Positions 23,240-34,330 of a stretch of DNA of 64,000 nt are shown here, in pieces (position 1 is the stretch's first letter; every line of letters begins with the position of its first letter). Position numbers and translations under genes: made by a program. Below the pieces are notes generated by a model, which was given only the letters and a program-made list of their open reading frames with translations, did not search any database and had not been told where the DNA came from. Source of the stretch: Clusia tigrina (Eukaryota > Arthropoda > Insecta > Diptera > Clusiidae). The DNA lies in NCBI GenBank assembly GCA_920105625.2, contig OV050030.1, positions 168,947,315-169,011,314 on the forward strand, in the 5' to 3' direction.

Positions 23240-23520
23240 GAACTTGTTAGGCCATCTCGGTAAAGGCACCACCATCAACCACATCAAACGCTGAGCAATT
23301 TGTGCCTTGATTTCATCTAGTTCCTAGTTCTAGAAGAGCTTGCGAATAGAACATAATCAACAAACATGGAAATGAAATTTTTCTGATTTGCACAATTTTT
23401 TGTGTAAACACATGGATCGGTCTCACCGGGTATAAAGTCCATTATGCTTAGAACAGTTTCTAACTTATTGTTCCACTCAAGAAACCTTTGTTTCAAATCA
23501 TACAGTCCTTTGTGCAGCTA
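23240..23520 (-). pseudogene. Copia reverse transcriptase fragment
   Basis: Minus strand reads LHKGLYDLKQRFLEWNNKLE, then DPCVYTKN and FISMFVDYVLFASSS, where the copia YVDD box is FVDY. A frameshift follows, then a stretch fitting the next part of copia RT (around FDVVDGG). About 90 codons, inactive. Confidence 0.75.
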
Positions 23521-24410
23521 AAGCATATGCTTAGGAGGCTTTTCCCTGATGAAATCCTCTGGCCCATCTTTAATTTCCTGGGGCTCCCCCCGGAGAGCTC
23601 CTTAACTGGCCATCGAGCACGAACCCACAATAAAACGTATATGTGGGCTTCCAGAGGATTTCTTGCGAAGACCAAGGGTCTCATAATTAAATAGAAAAAC
23701 TGCGAATCCTTACGCGACTTTATAAAATAAATTAGAAGATTAATTCTAAACCTATGTCCAGAACCTAAAAATTTTTAAGGATTCTTAAAGGATACTATAT
23801 CAGCACTTTATGAGTCGTTCCGCATTCTCAAGGAGTATAACAAAAAATTAATTGATAAACTAAGCTACAAAAGCTACGAGAACCTCGATCCGCTAAAAAA
23901 ATAAAAATATAACCACTGCGAAATCTACGGGTCCCTCTAGTAGGTAAAATATAAAAATAATAAGAAAAGAAGCGTGCGATCCTGCAGCCCGTAAGGCCAG
24001 AGACTCCCGGTTAATATAATTGTAACTAGAAACACCATTATCAGCAACATGGAACAATTGGTCTCCGTGGTCCTCGAAAAAATGGTTAGCAGACTTTGCG
24101 GTCCTGCAACATCTACCGCATAGTTCATAGTACATGGTACGCCCAATTGGGTGCATTTTGTCGTTCACTTGAGAACACGAAAACCATTCCAAGACTACGG
24201 TAGTAATATTCCAGTGTTCACGAAAGAACACACTGGAGGTTGCGATAGGCCCAAGAAATGCTGTGAAGCAAGCTGTGTCCTAGTAGGCTGACCGCAATCT
24301 GATTGTGGAGAACTAAAAAGGAGCAGCACAGCCCTTCTAGGACCAAAAAGAAAAAAACTTATAAGGACGAGTGTGATATGAAAAACCCACAGGGTACATG
24401 TCGCCGTTGC
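23521..24410 (-). other. Unassigned, possibly further copia debris
   Basis: Minus-strand frames at 23893-24231 and 23937-24146 overlap and look faintly like a scrambled copia integrase region, but no diagnostic motif survives. The plus strand has GCCGTT repeated three times near 24402-24420. Nothing else supportable. Confidence 0.3.
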
Positions 24411-24439
24411 CGTTGCCGTTGCACACGGTCAATATTTCA

Positions 24440-24942
24440 CAAAATTTGTAAACATTTCTTTTCTTCTTTTTACAGATTAAAACAATTTTTTTTTTTATAA
24501 CACAGATAAAAGTGCATGAAGAAATAAAAGTGACTAAATAAAAGAACGTAGAAAAATTCTAACAAAGTGCTAAAACAAAAAGTGCCTAAATAATAAAATA
24601 TAGATATTTCTTGACATAAAAAAACGTTAAAAAGGTGCCTAAATAATTTAATATAGATATTTTTTTTTTTTTTATAAAAAACGTTCAAACAAAAAAGTGC
24701 CTAAATAGATATTTTTTCTTAAAAAAAAAAGAAGAAAAAAATATATTTACCAAGATATTAGAAATAAAAGTGCCCAAATAAAGCAATATATAAAAAATAT
24801 TTTCAAAAGATAAAAGAAAGAAGTGCCGGGTAGAACGGAAAAGTTTAAAGAAGGTGCTATTTTAAAAATAAAACTAGTAATAAGTGTCAAATGGTGTCAA
24901 ATTTAAAAAATGGGAGAGAGAAGATATTCAAAAGAGAAGTTT
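24440..24942 (+). repeat. Retroelement leader with reiterated AAAGTGCC(T/C)AAATA motif
   Basis: A-rich sequence in which a motif of the type AAAGTGCCTAAATA recurs at uneven spacing, for example near 24578, 24632, 24700 and 24770, with intervening ATATAGATATTT blocks. A comparable array, with GTGTGCCA or GTGCCA in place of GTGCC, lies on the minus strand at about 45.9-46.3 kb, upstream of a gypsy RT. It is probably the untranslated leader of the plus-strand errantivirus-like element whose gag resumes at 29.34 kb. Confidence 0.5.
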
Positions 24943-25407
24943 TGTAAAGATGGGCTCAATTAATTTATTTAGCGGCGCGAGATCTAGCGCACAATTTCAA
25001 TCGGCGACTACTAGTGTACAGCCAAATATTTGATGAGAAACGAAAGGTTTGGTTTCCAGTTCGAATCTGATTTATTGATAAAATCTTATTGCTATTTATA
25101 CTTTTAATTTCTTATGTGCTAAGACTTAGTATATAATATGGTTCTTAATACATAAAGAGGGCTTTTGCAATGTCAGCGGAAATTATCACGGTCAATGCCA
25201 GCGTACAGCGTACAGCGTCGTTTGAGGGCATCGAATATTAGAATGCAACGTAATCAAAAACGTGCGTGCTGTTCGCGCTTCATAACGTAAATATTCTTAT
25301 ATATGAGATATCGATGTACTTACGTTGGGTCTCCACTTACATTGCATGTGCCTACGCCGCGTATGGTGTTGGCGTTTGTGTGTACATTATGCTTTTCATA
25401 CACTACA
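24943..25407 (-). repeat. 3' LTR of the mdg1/412-like element (465 bp)
   Basis: Minus strand TGTAGTGTATGAAAAGC to CATCTTTACA, proper TG..CA ends. Preceded on the minus strand by CAGTAGGATAAGGG, the polypurine tract. Very similar to 28655-29107. Confidence 0.9.
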
Positions 25408-25518
25408 CCCTTATCCTACTGGGAAAAAAAAATTTTTTGTTGGTGTTTAAACAAAAAAATTTTTTTTTGTAAAAGTATTTATGTTATATTAATTACTTAA
25501 AATTTTACTTGTTTATCT

Positions 25519-26445
25519 TTACAACGGTGTATATTTTTTTAATAAGTTTTTATGGAGTTCTTTTATTTCTCCTTTTATTTCTAATAGACAATTTACGTTC
25601 CGAAATTTAATTACTCTATAAGGACCATTGTAGGGTTTTTGGTTTTTCTTTCTATTCATATTACTTACTAATACCATATCTCCTATATTTAAATCTAGTG
25701 TGTTTATGTGTTTTTGTGTTACAATACTTTTTTGTAGTTTCGATTTTTCGATTAATGCTTTTGCATTTTTTATTGAATAATGTAATCTAATTCTGAGTTC
25801 GTTAGCGTAGTTATCCATATTGTATATTTTTGGATTTTCTTGGCTGTCAGTACTTGAGATGTGTGGTAATTTGCCATATACAAGCTCAAAAGGTGTGTAT
25901 TGTGTGTCTACATGAGGGGTTGTATTATATGCAAAGGTATAGAACGGGATCCAATTGTGAAAGTTATAGTCGTTGGTAAAAGATAACATGAATTCATTTA
26001 ATACGGGGTGATTTCTTTCTACTGATCCTAATGTTTGGTGATGGTATGGTGTTGAGAATTTTTGTTTAATATCTAGTAATTTGCAAATGTTGTGCATGAG
26101 CTCATTTGCGAACTCAGTGCCTCTATCTGATTTTAAGGTGTTAAAATGGCCATATTTTAGGATACATTGTTCTACTACTGTTTTAGCTACGGTTTTAGCG
26201 TCTTTGGCTTCTATTGGGTGTGCTATTACAAATTTTGTCAGTTAGCACTGTATTGTGAGTATGTATCTGAATCTGTCTGACATTCTTAGTGGTCCAACTG
26301 TGTCTATTTCAAGTACTTCAAAACTAGTGTTTGGTGTGTCTGTTATTATTTCTTTTTCGTGTATATGTTTAGTTATTTTGTTCTGTGCGCATTTGTCACA
26401 GTTTTTTATAAAATCTTTCACCATTCGACTCATATTTTTCCACAC
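25519..26445 (-). pseudogene. Integrase of the mdg1/412-like element
   Basis: 26445-26242 holds the zinc-finger end (NCDKCAQNK) and EVLEIDTVGPL, the first catalytic Asp region. 26097-25519 holds the core end and C-terminal domain: FSTPYHHQTLGSVERNHPVL (catalytic Glu in VERNH), GDMVLVSNMNRKKNQKPYNG and a basic tail ending LLKKYTPL. Between 26242 and 26097 the frame is interrupted near GTKCAN-like sequence. A gypsy-superfamily integrase joins the cDNA ends to host DNA; this copy is broken once. Confidence 0.8.
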
Positions 26446-26537
26446 ATATCTTTGTTTTAGTTTTATAGTGGTTTTTCTTATACCAAAGTGTCCTCAATGT
26501 GTTGAGTTGTGATATTCATTTATTAATTTATATTTAA

Positions 26538-27323
26538 TTATATCGTTTTCAATTCCTTTAGGAATATATAATAATCTTCATATATAATAATCTTGTATCC
26601 GAAACGATTTTCTTTAATTTGCTGTTCCTGCAGCTTGTTAAATATATTTTTAAATTCTTCTTTTTGTATACCTTCAAAAATTATATCTTTATTCGATAGC
26701 GCGAAAATGTCGACTTTTAATTTTTTTATTTCAGATGCTAGCTTCTCCATAATCGAAACGTATTTCGTATAGTTATCACTAGATCTACTATGCATAGTTT
26801 TTGTATTAAGAGGTGACAGCTTCTCCTGAATCGAAACGGATTTCGGTGGATTATCGTTGTACCTTACGCGCAATATATTCTTATATTTTTCATAGATTAA
26901 TTGAGTACTCTTCATATTTATATCGTTCGCTTTTGCAAATTTCAATTTTGTAATGTATCTGACGTCAGTAACAGATGTACAGTCCCAGATATGAAGTTGA
27001 TCAGACTTCTCTTGGGTTTTGTATTTTACTTGTTTTTGTTGGTATGCATGTTTTTTGGCAGCCATTCTCCTTGTTATAATTAATGTTCTTTTAGCTTTTT
27101 CATCGGGCTCTTTAGGAATCATTTGTTTGAAAGTTCCTGAATAAATTTTGATTCTGGAAAGTGCGTCTGCGTTGGTATTTGATTTTCCTCTTTGTAGTAT
27201 GTCAAAATCAAAATGGTATTCTTGTCATTGTAAAAAGTGATACTAATGGTTAGTGGCAACTGTAAATTTGTTGACTATTTAAAATTGCTAAAATTTCTTT
27301 TCAATTACTGGTTTAACTACACA
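26538..27323 (-). pseudogene. RNase H remnant and linker of the mdg1/412-like pol
   Basis: The minus strand resumes retroelement sequence just after the A-tract of the host insert. Traces of RNase H (KFTVATNH, about 27.26 kb) lead to RGKSNTNADALSRIKIYSG near 27.16-27.21 kb, the usual end of a gypsy RNase H. The open frame 27122-26538 (MIPKEPDEKAKRTLIITRRM) is the Lys-rich linker found between RNase H and integrase in 412/mdg1-type elements. The RNase H itself lacks its front half. Confidence 0.7.
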
Positions 27324-27775
27324 TTTTTTTTTTCAAAACTTAAATGTAAAAATTTGTTTTTGTGAATTTACTTTTAAAATTTAAGCACAAAATTTATTTC
27401 ATTTTAATCTGCGATTTTACATAACAAAATTTTGTTGTTGTATTTGCAACATTTTGCAATAAATTTTATATTTTTTCTGCGTTTCCTAATGCTTTTGTTT
27501 AATGTTTCTCCATTACATATGTAAATGAATTATTAACTCCATATTAATATAATTATAATAATAACATTTATATTATATATGGTCTTTAAATTAAATTAAA
27601 AGTCACGTATGTATAGGTATATAAAAATATTAAAGATTCTTAACTAATATTTAAATGTATTAAGTTGCTTACCTATAATATTAATATCTGTTTCTAAAGA
27701 CAAAATTATGCAAAGCTAAAATTATAACCATTTCTTTTGTTATTTTTTTTTTTTATAAACATTTACAATTAAAGT

Positions 27776-27837
<62 letters not shown>

Positions 27838-27893
27838 ATATTAAATACAAAAATAGTTTAAGAAAATGAGATTAAAAAAATAGTCTTAAATGT
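27324..27893 (-). other. 3' untranslated sequence of the captured host transcript, with A-tract
   Basis: Downstream (minus) of the PP1-inhibitor-like frame lie about 560 bp of AT-rich non-coding sequence, a (TA)n run at about 27779-27835, an AATAAA at 27393-27398, and ten A residues at 27324-27333. Retroelement RNase H sequence begins directly afterwards. This is what the 3' end of a polyadenylated mRNA would leave, although 60 bp from AATAAA to the A-tract is on the long side. Confidence 0.6.
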
Positions 27894-28267
27894 TTACAGC
27901 GTTTTAGCACGCTCCAAAAGATCACTGCTAAATTTCGATATTTCCGATTATGGTCGTTTACAGACTGACAATAAATTAATGACATGAGATATTCTTATGT
28001 CATCTGTGTCCATATCTAAAATGTCATCGTTGTCTACCTCGATGGCCTCGCCTGGTGGATCAAAGACTTTCTGCAGTTCATCATACAGCCACATCTCCAA
28101 GCCAGTCTCTTTCGTATTACACTCATCTGATGGAAACTATATTTGGCGGTTAGGAACTTCTCCTGTCGCTTCTTAACTTCGGAACTTCTCTCATTAAAAT
28201 TGACGCGTAAATTTTGTTGGTTCGGTAAACGCTCACAAATATTCAGTTTTTTGGGACCGCACTGCAT
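27894..28267 (-). pseudogene. PP1 inhibitor (PPP1R14/CPI-17-like) retrocopy inside an LTR element
   Basis: ATG at 28267. The first frame contains NFNERSSEVKKRQEKFLTAK and HQMSVIRKRLA; after a one-base loss at about 28101 the next frame continues EMWLYDELQKVFD, EAIEVDNDDILDMDTDD and NLLSVCKRP, then an in-frame TAA (27948-27950), then SEISKFSSDLLERAKTL and a final TAA at 27894. The phosphorylatable loop region before RKRL, the E-W-L..L helix, the acidic DxDDxLDM stretch and the Leu/Cys/Lys-Pro helix are the ordered landmarks of the PP1 inhibitor family, small cytosolic proteins that block protein phosphatase 1 when phosphorylated. Length (~124 codons) suits the family. No intron is visible. One frameshift and one stop make it a pseudogene. 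It lies between the retroelement gag start and RNase H, same strand. Confidence 0.85.
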
Positions 28268-28338
28268 TTTGAAAACAACTTTGGTCGATTTTATGTTGTC
28301 TTATTACTGCATTTTTTGAACTGGGTGTGAGATTGTAG

Positions 28339-28416
28339 CTAGGAGTCTCCCTTCTGAATGTGTTGCTCTGCCAGTTGTTGAAATTTTTCGAATGGTCGGT
28401 GGAAATCGGTATTCAT
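28339..28416 (-). CDS. Truncated gag start (25 codons)
   Basis: ATG at 28414-28416 opens MNTDFHRPFEKFQQLAEQHI and reaches a TAG at 28339-28341. It lies about 95 bp after the primer site, where gag begins in mdg1/412-like elements, and host-derived sequence follows shortly. Called gag by position only. Confidence 0.45.
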   Translation of the reverse strand: MNTDFHRPFEKFQQLAEQHIQKGDS

Positions 28417-28511
28417 CTTCTTATTGCAGTTTTAGGATTATTTTAGGATTGTTTAAAATTTTGGGGTTTTTAATAAAGTGCCAGTTTGGCAGGATTGATA
28501 AGAGAATTGCC

Positions 28512-28529
28512 AGTTTGGCAGGATCGCCA
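28512..28529 (-). promoter_or_regulatory. Primer-binding site, tRNA-Arg type
   Basis: Minus strand TGGCGATCCTGCCAAACT directly after the LTR end. The first 14 bases complement the CCTGGCAGGATCG-CCA type 3' end expected for an insect tRNA-Arg, the primer class known for mdg1/412. A second, partial copy of CCAGTTTGGCAGGAT lies 25 bp further in (28480-28497). Confidence 0.7.
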
Positions 28530-29107
28530 AGTAAAGATGGGCTCAATTAATTAATTTAGCGGCGCGAGAGCTAGCGCACAATTTCAATCGGCGACTACTA
28601 GAGTACAGCCAAATATTTGTGTATGAAGCGAAAGATATGATGGCTATGTACAGATGGGCTCAAAGTATTATTTAGCGACACGAGAGCTAGCGCACAATTT
28701 CAATCGGCGACTACTAGAGTACAGCCAAATATTTGATGAGAAATGAAAGGTTTGGTTTCCAGATCGAATCTGATTTATGGATAAAATCTTATTGCTATTT
28801 ATACTTTTAATTTCTTATGTGCTAAGACTTAGTATATAATATGGTTCTTTATACATAAAGAGGGCTTTTGCAATGTCAGCGTAAAGTATCACGGTCAATG
28901 CCAGCGGACATTCGTTCGAGGGCATCGAACATTAGAATGCAACGTAATCAAAAACGTGCGTGCTGTTCGCGCTTCATAACGTAAATATTCTTATATGAGA
29001 GTTCGATGTACTTACGTTGGGTCTCCGCTCACATTGCATGTGCCTACGCCGCGTATGGTGTTGGCGTTTGTGTATATATATATACATTATGCTTTTCATA
29101 CACTACT
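28530..29107 (-). repeat. 5' LTR of the mdg1/412-like element (578 bp, with internal duplication)
   Basis: Matches 24943-25407 but is longer because about 110-125 bp at its 3' end is present twice (28531-28621 and 28652-28740, both containing GCGCACAATTTCAATCGGCG). Its right terminus reads CAGTAGTG instead of TGTAGTG on the minus strand. Confidence 0.85.
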
Positions 29108-29339
29108 GTTTAAACTGAGAACATAAAATCAATAGAGGAGAGAATCGGTGAGTGTTAATAAATATTACTATAGACGATTTAAGGAAATCTGGGACCGAAC
29201 TAACGTGGGCTGTCAGCGCTCTCTTGTCCAACCGCGTCTGACAGCAGTTGAAGGTTCTGGGGATAGATTCTAACGGTCTCTTGTAGCTATCGAAGCATGA
29301 GTAAGTAAGCAGTTTCTTTAGATCAAGACTGGACGAGTC

Positions 29340-29875
29340 TTATGTCACGGTTAATCACCAATTGTCTTTAATAATCAATAAAATGAAATCTGAAGATTAT
29401 TCACAGGAAAGGGCCGATGGTCTGGTTGAGACCTATAGAAAGAGAGCTTTGGATATGATAATCCGAGGTCTCAATGGTGAATTATTCCGAATGAGCATCA
29501 TTCAGAAACCAAGGACAAGGAGCATACTCTGCATGTCTCGACATTTAAAATATGTCTTACAAAACAAGAACAAAACACCCGTCCTCATAAACCTTACCGA
29601 ACAATATTCAAAGGCCATCCTTATCCCCTCGTAGTACAGGAAATCCCGGTAATCTACGAACATATTTAAACAGATAATCGAGGTACAAGCGCGCCACCTC
29701 CAGTCAGACTTACCGGACCAAAGTCTTCTGAGAGTGCTTCCGGTTTTTGAAGCTTTTGATGCTATTATAGGAGATGATACTCTAAAACAGCTCGGAGCCG
29801 TAGTATGCCGTAAGAATCACACTCTTACAATACACCCAAATATCACCATACCCATACATATTTCCCATCGTTTAG
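29340..29875 (+). pseudogene. Errantivirus-like gag end and protease fragment
   Basis: Frame 29362-29634 includes LVETYRKRALDMIIRGLNGE, typical of the C-terminal Gag capsid region of gypsy-type elements. After stops, 29734-29870 reads VFEAFDAIIGDDTLKQLGAV, matching the flap/C-terminal part of a gypsy aspartic protease (the GxD-L-L helix). The active-site triad itself is missing. It passes into copia gag at about 29875. Confidence 0.65.
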
Positions 29876-32661
29876 ACAACAGCAACTACAGGTTGTGGAA
29901 GTTCAATATCGATGCGGTATTAAAAGGCCACGGTTACTAGAATAGTACAAGGGATATCGAAACTCAATGATTCGGTCTCCTAATAACAAAACGATTTGTG
30001 GATGAAGCGTGACGGTAAAGCCATGGGAATTCTTATTTCTTCTATAGAAAAACTTCAACCAAACCATGTGCTTTCCTGTACCAGTTCGAACGAAACTTGT
30101 GATAAGTTGAGTAATCTCCACGACAAGCAAAGTGAAGTAAAGAGTATGTGCCTTTATGAAGAATATTTCTCGCTACGAATGCAGGAAGATGTGTTAGTTG
30201 CAGCATATGTGTCGAAGGTGTCATCCTTAGCAGCAGAAATAGACGCCCAAGGAGAAAAGTTATCCGACAACATCAAGGTGGTACGAATAATAAGTAGTTT
30301 GCCACCAAGGTACCAAAACTTCAAAACCGTGTGGTAGAACATAAAGGAAGCCAGACCTATAAAAATCTTTGTGGGAAAGCTACAACTAGAAGAAGATCAA
30401 ATCAAAAAGAACAGCGATGCAGAGGTGACAAAAGGTGCTTTCAATGCAAAGAAAGCGAACATCAAAATGCAATTTTTGTAATGAAAAGGGACACTGGGAG
30501 AGAGAATGCCGTGCAAAGAAAATACAAATCAAGCAAGCACATGAAAGCGATAAGCAGACAGACAAAAACCGTGATGAGGTAGCGTTTATTGAGTCGACGT
30601 CATATGTTATCTCAGCTTCATATAGTGACGTGTGGATAGAGGACTAAGGTGCAACAGAGCACATGACTTCATGCATAGAGTGGTTCGCTTACTTAGAGAT
30701 GTTAAATTCAGACCGGTTTGTTTACATTGCAAATAATGAGAAACTGTTCATTAGAGGTTTCGACACCATAAAAATCCATGCTTTGTTGTGAGCTGACAGA
30801 TAAAAACAAAAACTTGTTGGTAGCAGCCATTCATGACTCCAAAAATCAATTCCGAATGATGTTTAAGCAAAAAAATTATTACGCAGCAAATTCAGCAAAG
30901 CTTGATACATTGCAGCTATGTCATTGCAGACTTGGGCACAGAAATGCAACAACAATTAAAAACCTGTGCGAAAAACATTTATCTGATCGCATAAATGTGA
31001 CGGATAAAAACTATTTTTTTTTGTGAAGATGGCAAACGAGGCAAAATGCATCGGATATCACATGGAACTGTAGAAAAGCGCGAAGCAAGTAAGTCTGAAT
31101 ATTTTCACATGGATTTATGCGGCCCTATGTCTGAACCTCGTACTGGCGGAAATTGCTATTTCATGTTGCTTAAGGATGAAAGCACATCCTTCAAGTATAT
31201 TTATTTTTTATTTAACAAATCTGAAATGCTTCAAAAACTGAAAAGTTTAATTTTTATGGTACGCAACATGACTGGCGAATCGGTGAAATACATACGGTGC
31301 GACAACGGTTCAGAGTTTATAAATATACGTTGCTGAGCATCCATAGATTCAGTTAATGATACAAGGGAGCACTAGCGGTATGGTATACGGAGAGAAGCTA
31401 TACCCACTCAACGATTTGCTGACGATTACATGAGCTGTTTGGCAAGTATCCCAGAACCTGATTCATATGATGACGCAACGAATTCAGAATTTGTAGAGGA
31501 TTGGAAATCGACGATAAAATAAATTCTCTTAAGCTGAATCAAACTTGGAAGTTGGTTGAAAAACCCATGATATAAATATTGTGGAATGCAAATGGGTGTT
31601 TAAAATTAAATGAAATCCAAATCAAAAACCAGTATTTAAGGCGCGATTAGTGGCCAAATGCTATTCGCAAGAACCTGCTATAGACTTGAGGAGACATATT
31701 CGCCAGTAGTGCGATATGATTCAGTGAGAGTTGCCATGTCGATAGCTGCCTATGAAGACATGGAAATTATGCAATTTGACGTAAAAACTGCGTTTTTATA
31801 TGTAAACCTCAGTGAGGAAATTTATATGAGCAATCCAAAACGCATCAATGTTACTCCAGGTAAAAGTTTAGTTTTTCGTCTCAAAAAGGGTCTTTATGGC
31901 CTTAAAATTTACTGAATTTAGATTTAAAATTAGGCAATCGAGTACTGACCATTGTGTCTTTTATGGAAATATTCAAAATATTAAGATTATTTTGCTTCTA
32001 TACGTTGATGATGGGTTGATAATATCTCCAAGCAAAGCTGTTTTACAATTATTTATTTAAAAACCATCAAACAATTTTAGTATCACTTATGGTGAAAACA
32101 ATTATTATCTTGGACTTGAAACCGAGGTAGATTTAAAAATCTACAAAAATTAGCCAGTATTCCTATGTAATGAAAATACTTAAACGATTTAATATGGATG
32201 ATACAAAAGGTATTTCAATACCAAGTGACAGTAACCTGTATCTATCGAAATCGAGTGAGCAAGTCAATGTAAGATATCCATTCAGAGAAGCTGTGGGCTG
32301 TTTGATGTTTGCTGCTACAGTATCCAGACCTGATATATATGCAGTTAGCAAATTCACCGAAAATCCTAAAAACTGCGACGTAGAAGCCGTCAAGAGGATA
32401 TTTCGCTACTTGAAAGTTACCATAGACTACTGCATAGAATACAGATCAGGTAATTCTCTTAAATTTGAACGTAATATTGCCGCAGGTTTCATTCGTGACA
32501 TCGATATAAGTTGATCTACAATAGGCTATGAGTTTGTAACTTGGAGGAGCCTTCGTCAAAAAACTGTTGTTTTGTCCACAATGGAAGCCAAATGTATGGC
32601 CGCGTGTGAAGGAGCTAAGGAGTTAATTTTGCTTCAAAAACTTTTGACTGATGTTGGTTAT
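29876..32661 (+). mobile_element. Copia element relic, no LTRs
   Basis: Plus-strand pieces in copia order: Gag (LDNSNYRLWKFNIDAVLKGH; the UBN2-type capsid), CCHC knuckle (CNFCNEKGHWEREC, 30.46 kb), protease (ATEHMTSCIEWF), integrase (CRLGHRNATTIKNLC zinc region; MDLCGPMS and IRCDNGSEFI core), RT (EETYSPVVRYDSVR, QFDVKTAFLYVNLSEEIYM, RLKKGLYGLK, LYVDDG) and RNase H (LSTMEAKCMAACEGAKELIL). The integrase C-terminal end and the integrase-RT spacer are shortened. Stops are frequent. Its ends run straight into gypsy sequence without LTRs, so both termini were lost. Confidence 0.85.
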
Positions 32662-33070
32662 TTTGTATATTGACTGAATTACTTATTTCGTCTGATATCC
32701 TAGCCTTTCCTGACTTTAATAAACCTTTTAGCTTAACCACCTATTCTTCCAACTAAGCTATCTGCGGAATATCTCAAGGGGAATCGGGGAAAGATCATCC
32801 TATCGCGTTTATATCTCGCTCGCTAAGTGCGACCGAAGACAATTTTGCGACCAACGAAAAAGAAATGCTAGCAATAGTATGGACTTCGGACAAACTTTAG
32901 GTCTAAAAATATCAAAATTTTCACAGACCACCAGCCGCTCACTTTCGCTTTGGGAAATGGGAATTTCGATGCGAAGCTGAAGAGGTGGAAGGTAATAATG
33001 AAGGAATAAAACCACGAATTAATTTGCACTCCTGGTAAATCGAACTTCATCCACAGAAAGAGCTAGCGAA
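32662..33070 (+). pseudogene. Errantivirus-like RT end and RNase H
   Basis: Plus strand: TELLISSDILAFPDFNKPFS, then GKDHPIAFISRSLSATEDNF, NEKEMLAIVWT, IFTDHQPLTFAL and ICTPGKSNFI, the gypsy-type RNase H with its acidic residues partly kept. It matches by family the minus-strand pieces at 44.5-45.3 and 53.2-53.85 kb. Stops and shifts between segments. Confidence 0.75.
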
Positions 33071-33479
33071 GGCGTCGCCTTTAGCAGCAGGCACATGTAG
33101 GGACTCAACTACCGACACAGCAAGCGAAATAGGAACAATTCAGAGTGCCGCTCAGGACGCATCAGACCATATCCCCCACGTAGAGGTACCTTTAACCGTT
33201 TTCAGGCATCTAATTATATTCAGGGAAAGCAAGGGATTAGTTTGTAAATGGAACCCCTATCCTGGTTTCACTCGTGATTACATTGCGTTGGGTACTATAT
33301 AAAAAGATATGTTAATTAAAACACTGAAGGAATACCTTAACCTATCGGTCATTAATGGACCTTGAACATTTCCTATTCTATAAAATTAGGATATCACAGA
33401 GTCGTGGAGGATGTCGCTAAAGTGGATAGAGTCTGCAGGGTAATGGAGGAAGAGCATAAACGTGCCCATAGAAATCCTA
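33071..33479 (+). other. Degenerate linker between RNase H and integrase
   Basis: No long frame; Position and scattered Lys/Glu-rich codons fit the tether region of the same pol. Nothing else seen. Confidence 0.35.
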
Positions 33480-34330
33480 GCGAAAACAGGGAACAACTAT
33501 TAAATATTACTTCTCAAATTGACAAGTAAAATTAAAAAGTACACAGCTGCTTGTGAGGTTTGTCGATTAAATAAGTATGATAGATGTCCTCCCGTACCAC
33601 CACTGAAAGACACTCCGGTTCACAAGTATCCCTGACAATTAGTCTACGTAGACATTTTAAAAATTCAAGAAGAAAAATATACTCGTATAGACCAATTTTC
33701 CAAATTTGTGAAGCTCTTCCACATAAAAAATAGGTCCTCACTTACCCAAGAGCAACATTCGCAAAACTTTGACACTACTTTACAATTCCAAAAATAGTCG
33801 TCGCCGATAATGAAATGGGTTTCATGAGTCCAGTCGTATCAAATTGAATAAGAGGACTGGGTATTGAAATCTGCCTCACCCCAGTACAAAAAAGTGAGTT
33901 GAATGGTCAAGCTGAAAAATTTCTTTCAAGTATTACTGAAATATATCGCTGTCTCCAAAGGGAAATGAAAATAAACAATCTAAAGGAGCTTCTCTATATG
34001 GCAGTTGATCGCTAAAACACCACGGCCCCCTCTGTAAAGAATAAAAAGCCTAGCGACTCATTTTTCAATAGAACAGAGCGCATTAATTACCAACGACTGA
34101 CCGATTTTCGCAGTAGAGAGGGAAATTGGAACACGAATAAAGAAAAAATAGGAGACACGAAACATACGTTTGAACACGATAGTAATAAACTGGCAAATTT
34201 AAAGAGTAGTGGTAGTATACGTTAGGGGAAAGCAAATTAAATGGAAATAGAAAGCTCTTTATAAGGAGGAAAATATAACTCTGACTTGACATAAGGGCAC
34301 GAAAAATGGTAAAAAAAATATATATATTAA
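33480..34330 (+). pseudogene. Errantivirus-like integrase
   Basis: CEVCRLNKYDR closes the zinc finger (about 33.55 kb), then VYVDILKIQEEKYTRIDQFS (first Asp region), KFVKLFHIKNRSSLT, and a later ELNGQAEKFLSSITEIYRCL with the catalytic Glu helix altered. The rest to 34.3 kb is the basic C-terminus in broken frames. Family match to 43969-44295, 52659-52985 and 41105-41696. Confidence 0.75.

Larger units (their letters stand above)
24943..29107 (-). mobile_element. mdg1/412-like LTR retrotransposon with captured host sequence
   Basis: Two LTRs (24943-25407 and 28530-29107) beginning TGTAGTGTATG (CAGTAGTGTATG in the right copy) on the minus strand, flanked by GTTT at 24939-24942 and 29108-29111: one integration unit. 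Reading minus: 5' LTR, Arg-type primer site (28512-28529), a 25-codon gag start (28416-28339), a spliced host-gene copy (about 28310-27324), RNase H remnant, linker, integrase (to 25519), purine tract, 3' LTR. Gag, protease and most of RT are absent, replaced by the host segment. The element is 4.2 kb and could only have moved with helper proteins, if it moved in this form. Confidence 0.85.

Noticed and set aside
24398..24422. GCCGTT tandem as a possible telomere-like or CRISPR-like repeat
   Set aside because: Only three units, no spacers, in a eukaryotic window.
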